Shown here: positions 38,876 to 51,200 of the stretch, one piece after another
How positions within the stretch are numbered: the first letter of the stretch is position 1
Layout of the letters: each line of letters begins with the position of its first letter
Assembly (NCBI GenBank): GCA_954871525.1
Contig: OX940865.1
Coordinates: 21,498,420-21,562,419, forward strand
DNA length: 64,000 nucleotides
Direction of reading: 5' to 3'
Origin: Parietaria judaica
Taxonomy: Eukaryota; Streptophyta; Magnoliopsida; Rosales; Urticaceae
Notes under the pieces: model-generated
What the model was told of the DNA's origin: nothing
What the model saw: the letters and a program-made list of their open reading frames with translations, nothing else
Databases searched by the model: none
Translations under genes and position numbers: made by a program

Positions 38876-40866
38876 TACATTGGAATTTGAATATAATAAG
38901 AGTTCTCATGCAAAAATATGCAAGGATTAAATTGTTGACAAGAAATGCCATAGGAAATGCTATAGATTTTACTATAGAATTTCCTTATTTTACATTTTTT
39001 ACAACCTTAAATTTCGAACCAATTGAAAAAATAATGATTTTAGGGCTTATAAATTGAAATTTGAATATAACAAGAGTTCTCATGCAAAAATATGCAAGGA
39101 TTAAATTGTTGACGAGAAATGCCATTCCTATAGCATTTCTTTATTTGACATTTTTTACAACCTTAAATTTCGAACCAATTGAAAAAATAATGATTTTAGG
39201 GCTTATACATTGGAATTTGAATATAACAAGAGTTCTCATGCAAAAATATGCAAGGATTAAATTGTTGACGAGAAATGCCATAGGAATTGCGATAGCACTT
39301 CCTATAGCATTTCTTTCTTTGACATTTTTTACAACCTTAAATTTCGAACCAATTGAAAAAATAATGATTTTAGGGCTTATACATTGGAATTTGAATATAA
39401 CAAGAGTCTCATGCAAAAATATGCAAGGATTAAATTGTTGACGAGAAATGCCATAGGAAATGCTATATCATTTCCTATAGCATTTCTTTATTTTACATTT
39501 TTAACAACCTTAATTTTCGAACCAATTGAAAAAATAATGTTTTTAAAGCTTATACATTGGAATTTGAATATAACAAGAGTTCTCATGCAAAAATATGCAA
39601 GGATTAAATTGTTGACGAGAGATGCCATAGGAAATGCTAGCATTTCCTATAGCATTTCTTTATTTTACATTGTTTACAACCTAAAATTCGAACCAATTGA
39701 AAAAATAATGATTTTAGGGCTTATACATTGGAATTTGAATATAACAAGAGTTCTCATGCAAAAATATGCAAGGATTAAATTGTTGACGAGAAATGCCATA
39801 GGAAATGCTATAGCGTTTCCTATAGCATTTCTTAATTTGATATTTTTTACAACCTTAAATTTTGAACCAATTGAAAAAATAATGATTTTAGGGCTTATGC
39901 ATTGGAATTTGAATATAACAAGAGTTCTCATGCAAAAATATGCAAGGATTAAATTGTTGACGAGAAATGCCATAGGAAATGCTATAGATTTTCCTATAGA
40001 ATTTCCTTATTTTACATTTTTTACAACCTTAAATTTCGAACCAATTGAAAAAATAATGATTTTAGGGCTTATACATTGGAATTTGAATATAACAAGAGTC
40101 TCATGCAAAAATATGCAAGGATTAAATTGTTGACGAGAAATGCCATAGGAAATGCTATATCATTTCCTATAGCATTTCTTTATTTTACATTTTTTACAAC
40201 CTTAAATTTCGAACCAATTGAAAAAATAATGATTTTAGGGCTTATACATTGGAATTTGAATATAATAAGAGTTCTCATGCAAAAATATGCAAGGATTAAA
40301 TTGTTGACAAGAAATGCCATAGGAAATGCTATAGATTTTCCTATAGAATTTCCTTATTTTACATTTTTTACAACCTTAAATTTCGAACCAATTGAAAAAA
40401 TAATGATTTTAGGGCTTATAAATTGAAATTTGAATATAACAAGAGTTCTCATGCAAAAATATGCAAGGATTAAATTGTTGACGAGAAATGCCATTCCTAT
40501 AGCATTTCTTTATTTGACATTTTTTACAACCTTAAATTTCGAACCAATTGAAAAAATAATGATTTTAGGGCTTATACATTGGAATTTGAATATAACAAGA
40601 GTTCTCATGCAAAAATATGCAAGGATTAAATTGTTGACGAGAAATGCCATAGGAATTGCGATAGCACTTCCTATAGCATTTCTTTGTTTGACATTTTTTA
40701 CAACCTTAAATTTCGAACCAATTGAAAAAATAATGATTTTAGGGCTTATACATTGGAATTTGAATATAACAAGAGTCTCATGCAAAAATATGCAAGGATT
40801 AAATTGTTGACGAGAAATGCCATAGGAAATGCTATATCATTTCCTATAGCATTTCTTTATTTTACA
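36760..40866. repeat. 1,369-bp eight-monomer higher-order repeat, three copies
   Basis: Copies begin near 36760, 38129 and 39498. The 18-bp dyad deletion recurs at about 37750, 39119 and 40488, and TTTTTAAAGC and GCTAGC markers keep phase. Eight full monomers are 1,392 bp; subtracting the 18-bp deletion, one 2-base centre deletion, one short linker base and two GAGTCTC losses gives exactly 1,369. In the third copy one monomer near 39980 has been replaced by the GATTTTCC...GAATTTCC subtype, which shows exchange within the unit. Confidence 0.85.
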
Positions 40867-41429
40867 TTTTTTACAACCTTAAATTTCGAACCAATTGAAA
40901 AAATAATGATTTTAGGGCTTATACATTGGAATTTGAATATAATAAGAGTTCTCATGCAAAAATATGCAAGGATTAAATTGTTGACAAGAAATGCCATAGG
41001 AAATGCTATAGATTTTACTATAGAATTTCCTTATTTTACATTTTTTACAACCTTAAATTTCGAACCAATTGAAAAAATAATGATTTTAGGGCTTATAAAT
41101 TGAAATTTGAATATAACAAGAGTTCTCATGCAAAAATATGCAAGGATTAAATTGTTGACGAGAAATGCCATAGGAAATGCTATAGCATTTCCTATAGCAT
41201 TTCTTTATTTGACATTTTTTACAACTTTAAATTTCGAACCAATTGAAAAAATAATGATTTTAGGGCTTATACATTGGAATTTGAATATAACAAGAGTTCT
41301 CATGCAAAAATATGCAAGGATTAAATTGTTGACGAGAAATGCCATAGGAATTGCGATAGCACTTCCTATAGCATTTCTTTCTTTGACATTTTTTACAACC
41401 TTAAATTTCGAACCAATTGAAAAAATAAT
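40076..41429. repeat. 677-bp four-monomer repeat, two copies
   Basis: Offset 677 links 40076 to 40753 and 40430 to 41107. Four monomers (696 bp) minus the 18-bp deletion and one GAGTCTC loss gives 677. In the second copy the 18-bp gap is filled (full dyad at about 41163-41206), so the match steps to 695 there. This segment bridges the 1,369-bp and the 1,042-bp families. Confidence 0.75.
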
Positions 41430-44400
41430 GATTTTAGGGCTTATACATTGGAATTTGAATATAACAAGAGTCTCATGCAAAAATATGCAAGGATTAAATT
41501 GTTGACGAGAAATGCCATAGGAAATGTTATAGCATTTCCTATAGCATTTATTTATTTTACATTTTTTACAACCTTAAATTTCGAACCAATTGAAAAAATA
41601 ATGATTTTAGGGCTTATACATTGGAATTTGAATATAACAAGAGTTCTCATGCAAAAATATGCAAGGATTAAATTGTTGACGAGAAATGCCATAGGAATTG
41701 CGATAGCACTTCCTATAGCATTTCTTTCTTTGACATTTTTTACAACCTTAAATTTCGAACCAATTGAAAAAATAATGATTTTAGGGCTTATACATTGGAA
41801 TTTGAATATAAAAAGAGTCTCATGCAAAAATATGCAAGGATTAAATTGTTGACGAGAAATGCCATAGGAAATGCTATATCATTTCCTATAGCATTTCTTT
41901 ATTTTACATTTTTTACAACCTTAAATTTCGAACCAATTGAAAAAATAATGATTTTAGGGCTTATACATTGGAATTTGAATATAATAAGAGTTCTCATGCA
42001 AAAATATGCAAGGATTAAATTGTTGACAAGAAATGCCATATGAAATGCTATAGATTTTCCTATAGTATTTCCATATTTTACATTTTTTACAACCTTAAAT
42101 TTCGAACCAATTGAAAAAATAATGATTTTAGGGCTTATGAATTGAAATTTGAATATAACAAGAGTTCTCATGCAAAAATATGCAAGGATTAAATTGTTGA
42201 CGAGAAATGCCATAGGAAATGCTATAGCATTTCCTATAGCATTTCTTTATTTGACATTTTTTACAACCTTAAATTTCGAACCAATTGAAAAAATAATGAT
42301 TTTAGGGCTTATACATTGGAATTTGAATATAACAAGAGTTCTCATGCAAAAATATGCAAGGATTAAATTGTTGACGAGAAATGCCATAGGAATTGCGATA
42401 GCACTTCCTATGGCATTTCTTTCTTTGACATTTTTTACAACCTTAAATTTCGAACCAATTGAAAAAATAATGATTTTAGGGCTTATACATTGGAATTTGA
42501 ATATAAAAAGAGTCTCATGCAAAAATATGCAAGGATTAAATTGTTGACGAGAAATGCCATAGGAAATGTTATAGCATTTCCTATAGCATTTATTTATTTT
42601 ACATTTTTTAAAACCTTAAATTTCGAACCAATTGAAAAAATAATGATTTTAGGGCTTATACATTGGAATTTGAATATAACAAGAGTTCTCATGCAAAAAT
42701 ATGCAAGGATTAAATTGTTGACGAGAAATGCCATAGGAATTGCGATAGCACTTCCTATAGCATTTCTTTCTTTGACATTTTTTACAACCTTAAATTTCGA
42801 ACCAATTGAAAAAATAATGATTTTAGGGCTTATACATTGGAATTTGAATATAAAAAGAGTCTCATGCAAAAATATGCAAGGATTAAATTGTTGACGAGAA
42901 ATGCCATAGGAAATGCTATATCATTTCCTATAGCATTTCTTTATTTTACATTTTTTACAACCTTAAATTTCGAACCAATTGAAGAAATAATGATTTTAGG
43001 GCTTATACATTGGAATTTGAATATAACAAGAGTTCTCATGCAAAAATATGCAAGGATTAAATTGTTGACGAGAAATGCCATAGGAATTGCGATAACACTT
43101 CCTATAGCATTTCTTTCTTTGACATTTTTTACAACCTTAAATTTCGAACCAATTGAAAAAATAATGATTTTAGGGCTTATACATTGGAATTTGAATATAA
43201 AAGAGTCTCATGCAAAAATATGCAAGGATTAAATTGTTGACGAGAAATGCCATAGGAAATGTTATAGCATTTCCTATAGCATTTATTTATTTTACATTTT
43301 TTACAACCTTAAATTTCGAACCAATTGAAAAAATAATGATTTTAGGGCTTATACATTGGAATTTGAATATAACAAGAGTTCTCATGCAAAAATATGCAAG
43401 GATTAAATTGTTGACGAGAAATGCCATAGGAATTGCGATAGCACTTCCTATAGCATTTCTTTCTTTGACATTTTTTACAACCTTAAATTTCGAACCAATT
43501 GAAAAAATAATGATTTTAGGGCTTATACATTGGAATTTGAATATAAAAAGAGTCACATGCAAAAATATGCAAGGATTAAATTGTTGACGAGAAATGCCAT
43601 AGGAAATGCTATATCATTTCCTATAGCATTTCTTTATTTTACATTTTTTACAACCTTAAATTTCGAACCAATTGAAAAAATAATGATTTTAGGGCTTATA
43701 CATTGGAATTTGAATATAAAAAGAGTCTCATGCAAAAATATGCAAGGATTAAATTGTTGACGAGAAATGCCATAGGAAATGCTATATCATTTCCTATAGC
43801 ATTTCTTTATTTTACATTTTTTACAACCTTAAATTTCGAACCAATTGAAAAAATAATGATTTTAGGGCTTATACATTGGAATTTGAATATAATAAGAGTT
43901 CTCATGCAAAAATATGCAAGGATTAAATTGTTGACAAGAAATGCCATATGAAATGCTATAGATTTTCCTATAGTATTTCCATATTTTACATTTTTTACAA
44001 CCTTAAATTTCGAACCAATTGAAAAAATAATGATTTTAGGGCTTATGAATTGAAATTTGAATATAACAAGAGTTCTCATGCAAAAATATGCAAGGATTAA
44101 ATTGTTGACGAGAAATGCCATAGGAAATGCTATAGCATTTCCTATAGCATTTCTTTATTTGACATTTTTTACAACCTTAAATTTCGAACCAATTGAAAAA
44201 ATAATGATTTTAGGGCTTATACATTGGAATTTGAATATAACAAGAGTTCTCATGCAAAAATATGCAAGGATTAAATTGTTGACGAGAAATGCCATAGGAA
44301 TTGCGATAGCACTTCCTATGGCATTTCTTTCTTTGACATTTTTTACAACCTTAAATTTCGAACCAATTGAAAAAATAATGATTTTAGGGCTTATACATTG

Positions 44401-47400
44401 GAATTTGAATATAAAAAGAGTCTCATGCAAAAATATGCAAGGATTAAATTGTTGACGAGAAATGCCATAGGAAATGTTATAGCATTTCCTATAGCATTTA
44501 TTTATTTTACATTTTTTAAAACCTTAAATTTCGAACCAATTGAAAAAATAATGATTTTAGGGCTTATACATTGGAATTTGAATATAACAAGAGTTCTCAT
44601 GCAAAAATATGCAAGGATTAAATTGTTGACGAGAAATGCCATAGGAATTGCGATAGCACTTCCTATAGCATTTCTTTCTTTGACATTTTTTACAACCTTA
44701 AATTTCGAACCAATTGAAAAAATAATGATTTTAGGGCTTATACATTGGAATTTGAATATAAAAAGAGTCTCATGCAAAAATATGCAAGGATTAAATTGTT
44801 GACGAGAAATGCCATAGGAAATGCTATATCATTTCCTATAGCATTTCTTTATTTTACATTTTTTACAACCTTAAATTTCGAACCAATTGAAGAAATAATG
44901 ATTTTAGGGCTTATACATTGGAATTTGAATATAACAAGAGTTCTCATGCAAAAATATGCAAGGATTAAATTGTTGACGAGAAATGCCATAGGAATTGCGA
45001 TAACACTTCCTATAGCATTTCTTTCTTTGACATTTTTTACAACCTTAAATTTCGAACCAATTGAAAAAATAATGATTTTAGGGCTTATACATTGGAATTT
45101 GAATATAAAAGAGTCTCATGCAAAAATATGCAAGGATTAAATTGTTGACGAGAAATGCCATAGGAAATGTTATAGCATTTCCTATAGCATTTATTTATTT
45201 TACATTTTTTACAACCTTAAATTTCGAACCAATTGAAAAAATAATGATTTTAGGGCTTATACATTGGAATTTGAATATAACAAGAGTTCTCATGCAAAAA
45301 TATGCAAGGATTAAATTGTTGACGAGAAATGCCATAGGAATTGCGATAGCACTTCCTATAGCATTTCTTTCTTTGACATTTTTTACAACCTTAAATTTCG
45401 AACCAATTGAAAAAATAATGATTTTAGGGCTTATACATTGGAATTTGAATATAAAAAGAGTCACATGCAAAAATATGCAAGGATTAAATTGTTGACGAGA
45501 AATGCCATAGGAAATGCTATATCATTTCCTATAGCATTTCTTTATTTTACATTTTTTACAACCTTAAATTTCGAACCAATTGAAAAAATAATGATTTTAG
45601 GGCTTATACATTGGAATTTGAATATAATAAGAGTTCTCATGCAAAAATATGCAAGGATTAAATTGTTGACAAGAAATGCCATATGAAATGCTATAGATTT
45701 TCCTATAGAATTTCCATATTTTACATTTTTTACAACCTTAAATTTCGAACCAATTGAAAAAATAATGATTTTAGGGCTTATAAATTGAAATTTGAATATA
45801 ACAAGAGTTCTCATGAAAAAATATGCAAGGATTAAATTGTTGACGAGAAATGCCATAGGAAATGCTATAGCATTTCCTATAGCATTTCTTTATTTGACAT
45901 TTTTTACAACCTTAAATTTCGAACCAATTGAAAAAATAATGATTTTAGGGCTTATACATTGGAATTTGAATATAACAAGAGTTCTCATGCAAAAATATGC
46001 AAGGATTAAATTGTTGACGAGAAATGCCATAGGAATTGCGATAGCACTTCCTATAGCATTTCTTTCTTTGACATTTTTTACAACCTTAAATTTCGAACCA
46101 ATTGAAAAAATAATGATTTTAGGGCTTATACATTGGAATTTGAATATAAAAAGAGTCTCATGCAAAAATATGCAAGGATTAAATTGTTGACGAGAAATGC
46201 CATAGGAAATGTTATAGCATTTCCTATAGCATTTATTTATTTTACATTTTTTACAACCTTAAATTTCGAACCAATTGAAAAAATAATGATTTTAGGGCTT
46301 ATACTTTGGAATTTGAATATAACAAGAGTTCTCATGCAAAAATATGCAAGGATTAAATTGTTGACGAGAAATGCCATAGGAATTGCGATAGCACTTCCTA
46401 TAGCATTTCTTTCTTTGACATTTTTTACAACCTTAAATTTCGAACCAATTGAAAAAATAATGATTTTAGGGCTTATACATTGGAATTTGAATATAAAAAG
46501 AGTCTCATGCAAAAATATGCAAGGATTAAATTGTTGACGAGAAATGCCATAGGAAATGCTATATCATTTCCTATAGCATTTCTTTATTTTACATTTTTTA
46601 CAACCTTAAATTTCGAACCAATTGAAAAAATAATGATTTTAGGGCTTATACATTGGAATTTGAATATAATAAGAGTTCTCATGCAAAAATATGCAAGGAT
46701 TAAATTGTTGACAAGAAATGCCATATGAAATGCTATAGATTTTCCTATAGAATTTCCATATTTTACATTTTTTACAACCTTAAATTTCGAACCAATTGAA
46801 AAAATAATGATTTTAGGGCTTATAAATTGAAATTTGAATATAACAAGAGTTCTCATGCAAAAATATGCAAGGATTAAATTGTTGACGAGAAATGCCATAG
46901 GAAATGCTATAGCATTTCCTATAGCATTTCTTTATTTGACATTTTTTACAACCTTAAATTTCGAACCAATTGAAAAAATAATGATTTTAGGGCTTATACA
47001 TTGGAATTTGAATATAACAAGAGTTCTCTTGCAAAAATATGCAAGGATTAAATTGTTGACGAGAAATGCCATAGGAATTGCGATAGCACTTCCTATAGCA
47101 TTTCTTTCTTTGACATTTTTTACAACCTTAAATTTCGAACCAATTGAAAAAATAATGATTTTAGGGCTTATACATTGGAATTTGAATATAAAAAGAGTCT
47201 CATGCAAAAATATGCAAGGATTAAATTGTTGACGAGAAATGCCATAGGAAATGTTATAGCATTTCCTATAGCATTTATTTATTTTACATTTTTTACAACC
47301 TTAAATTTCGAACCAATTGAAAAAATAATGATTTTAGGGCTTATACATTGGAATTTGAATATAACAAGAGTTCTCATGCAAAAATATGCAAGGATTAAAT

Positions 47401-48240
47401 TGTTGACGAGAAATGCCATAGGAATTGCGATAGCACTTCCTATAGCATTTCTTTCTTTGACATTTTTTACAACCTTAAATTTCGAACCAATTGAAAAAAT
47501 AATGATTTTAGGGCTTATACATTGGAATTTGAATATAAAAAGAGTCTCATGCAAAAATATGCAAGGATAAAATTGTTGACGAGAAATGCCATAGGAAATG
47601 CTATATCATTTCCTATTGCATTTCTTTATTTTACATTTTTTACAACCTTAAATTTCGAACCAATTGAAAAAATAATGATTTTAGGGCTTATACATTGGAA
47701 TTTGAATATAATAAGAGTTCTCATGCAAAAATATGCAAGGATTAAATTGTTGACAAGAAATGCCATATGAAATGCTATAGATTTTCCTATAGAATTTCCT
47801 TATTTTACATTTTTTACAACCTTAAATTTCGAACCAATTGAAAAAATAATGATTTTAGGGCTTATAAATTGAAATTTGAATATAACAAGAGTTCTCATGC
47901 AAAAATATGCAAGGATTAAATTGTTGACGAGAAATGCCATAGGAAATGCTATAGCATTTCCTATAGCATTTCTTTATTTGACATTTTTTACAACCTTAAA
48001 TTTCGAACCAATTGAAAAAATAATGATTTTAGGGCTTATACATTGGAATTTGAATATAACAAGAGTTCTCATGCAAAAATATGCAAGGATTAAATTGTTG
48101 ACGAGAAATGCCATAGGAATTGCGATAGCACTTCCTATAGCATTTCTTTCTTTGACATTTTTTACAACCTTAAATTTCGAACCAATTGAAAAAATAATGA
48201 TTTTAGGGCTTATACATTGGAATTTGAATATAACATGAGT
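41107..48240. repeat. 1,042-bp six-monomer family with 10- and 11-monomer variants
   Basis: Units start at 41107, 42149, 44057, 45792, 46834 and 47876, with spacings of 1,042, 1,908, 1,735, 1,042 and 1,042 bases (6, 11, 10, 6 and 6 monomers). Each begins with a monomer reading TTGAATATAACAAGAG after an AATTGAAA variant, followed by the GGAATTGCGATAGCACTTCC subtype and by AAAAAGAGTCTC. The 1,908-bp unit at 42149 and its successor at 44057 share rarities such as GAAGAAATAATG, GCGATAACACTTCC and GAGTCACATGC, so they are a recent duplication. This is the most homogeneous part of the window. Confidence 0.85.
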
Positions 48241-51200
48241 TCTCATGCAAAAATATGCAAGGATTAAATTGTTGACGAGAAATGCCATACGAAATGCTAT
48301 AGCATTTTATTTATTTGACATTTTTTACAACCTTAAATTTCGAACCAATTGAAAAAATAATGATTTTAGGGCTTATACAATTGAATTTGAATATAACAAG
48401 CGTTCTCATGCAAAAATATGCAAGGATTAAATTGTTGACGAGAAATGCCATAGGAAATGCTATAGCATTTCCTATAGCATTTCTTTATTTGACATTTTTT
48501 ACAACCTTAAATTTCGAACCAATTTAAAAAATAATGATTTTGGGCTTATACATTGGAATTTTAATATAACAAGAGTTCTCATGCAAAAATATGCAAGGAT
48601 TAAATTGTTGACAAGAAATTCCATAGGAAATGCTATAGATTTTCCTATAGAATTTCTTTATTTTACATTTTTTACAACCTTAAATTTCGAATCAATTAAA
48701 AAAATAATGATTTTAGGGCTTATAAATTGAAATTTGAATATAACAAGAGTTCTCATGTAAAAATATGCAAGGATTAAATTGTTGACGAGAAATGCCATAG
48801 GAAATGCTATAGCATTTCCTATAGCATTTCTTTATTTGACATTTTTTACAGCCTTAAATTTCGAACCAATTGAAAAATAATGATTTTAGGGCTTATACAT
48901 TGGAATTTGAATATAACAAGAGTTCTCATGCAATAATATGCAAGGATTAAATTGTTGACGAGAAATGCCATAGGAATGCTAGCATTTCCTACAGCATTTC
49001 TTTCTTTTACATTGTTTACGACCTAAAATTTGAACCAATTGAAAAAATAATGATTTTAGGGCTTATACATTGGAATTTGAATATAACAAGAGTTCTCATG
49101 CAAAAATCTGCAAGGATTAAATTGTTGACGAGAAATGCCATAGGAAATGCTAGCATTTCCTATTGCATTTCTTTATTTTACATTGTTTACGACCTAAAAT
49201 TTCGAACCAATTGAAAAAATAATGATTTTAGGGCTTATACATTAGAATTTGAATATAACAAGCGTTCTCATGCAAAAATATGCAAGGATTAAATTGTTGA
49301 CGAGAAATGCCATAGGAAATGCTATAGCATTTCCTATAGCATTTCTTTATTTTACATTTTTTACAACCTTATATTTCGAACGATTTGAAAAAATAATGAT
49401 TTAGGGCTTATACATTGGAATTTGAATATAACAAGAGTTCTCATGCAAAAATATGCAAGGATTAAATTGTTGACGAGAAATGCCATAGGAAATGCTATAG
49501 GATTTCCTATAGCATTTCTTTATTTGACATTTTTTACAACCTTAAATTTCGAACCAATTTAAAAAATAATGATTTTAGGGCTTACACATTGGAATTTGAA
49601 TATAACAAGAGTTTTCATGCAAAAATATGCAAGGATTAAATTGTTGACAAGAAATGCCATAGGAAATGCTATAGAATTTCCTATAGAATTTCTTTATTTT
49701 ACATTTTTTACAACCTTAAATTTTGAACAAATTGAAAAAATAATGATTTTAGGGCTTTTAAAGTGAAATTTGAATATAATAAGAGTTCTCATGCAAAAAT
49801 ATGCAAGGATTAAATTGTTGACGAGAAATGCCATAGGAAATGCTATAGGATTTCCTATAGCATTTCTTTATTCGACATTTTTTACAACCTTAAATTTCGA
49901 ACCAATTGAAAAAATAATGATTTTAGGGCTTACACATTGGAATTTGAATATAACAAGAGTTTTCATGCAAAAATATGCAAGGATTAAATTGTTGACAAGA
50001 AATGCCATAGGAAATGCTATAGAATTTCCTATAGAATTTCTTTATTTTACATTTTTTACAACCTTAAATTTTGAACAAATTGAAAAAATAATGATTTTAG
50101 GGCTTTTAAATTGAAATTTGAATATAACAAGAGTTCTCATGCGAAAATATGCAAGGATTAAATTGTTGACGAGAAATGCCATAGGAAATGCTAGCATTTC
50201 CTATAGCATTTCTTTATTTTACATTGTTTACGACCTAAAATTTTGAACCAATTGAAAAAATAATGATTTTAGGGCTTATACATTGGAATTTTAATATAAC
50301 AAGAGTTCTCATGCAAAAATATGCAAGGATTAAATTGTTGACGAGAAATGCCATAGGAAATGCTATAGCATTTCTCTATTTGACATTTTTTACAACCTTA
50401 AATTTCGAACCAATTGAAAAAATAATGATTTTAGGGCTTATACATTGGAATTTGAATATAACAAGAGTTCTCATGCAAAAATATGCAAGGATTAAATTGT
50501 TGACGAGAAATGCCATAGGAAATGCTAGCATTTCCTAAAGCATTTCTTTATTTTACATTGTTTACGACCTAAAATTTTGAACCAATTGAAAAAATAATGA
50601 TTTTAGGGCTTATACATTGGAATTTTAATATAACAAGAGTTCTCATGCAAAAATATGCAAGGATTAAATTGTTGACGAGAAATGCCATAGGAAATGCTAT
50701 AGGATTTCCTATAGCATTTCTTTATTTTACATTTTTTACAACCTTAAATTTCAAACCAATTGAAAAAATAATGATTTTAGGGCTTACACATTGGAATTTG
50801 AATATAACAAGAGTTCTCATGCAAAAATATGCAAGGATTAAATTGTTGACAAGAAATGCCATAAGAAATGCTATAGAATTTCCTATAGAATTTCTTTATT
50901 TTACATTTTTTACAACCTTAAATTTCGAACCAATTGAAAAAATAATGATTTTAGGGCTTTTAAATTGAAATTTGAATATAACAAGAGTTCTGATGCAAAA
51001 ATATGCAAGGATTAAATTGTTGACGAGAAATGCCATAGGAAATGCTATAGCATTTCTTTATTTGACATTTTTTACAACCTTAATTTTCGAACCAATTGAA
51101 AAAATAATGATTTTAAAGATTATACATTGGAATTTGAATATAAAAAGAGTTCTCATGCAAAAATTTGCAACGATTAAATTGTTGTCGAGAAATGCCATTG

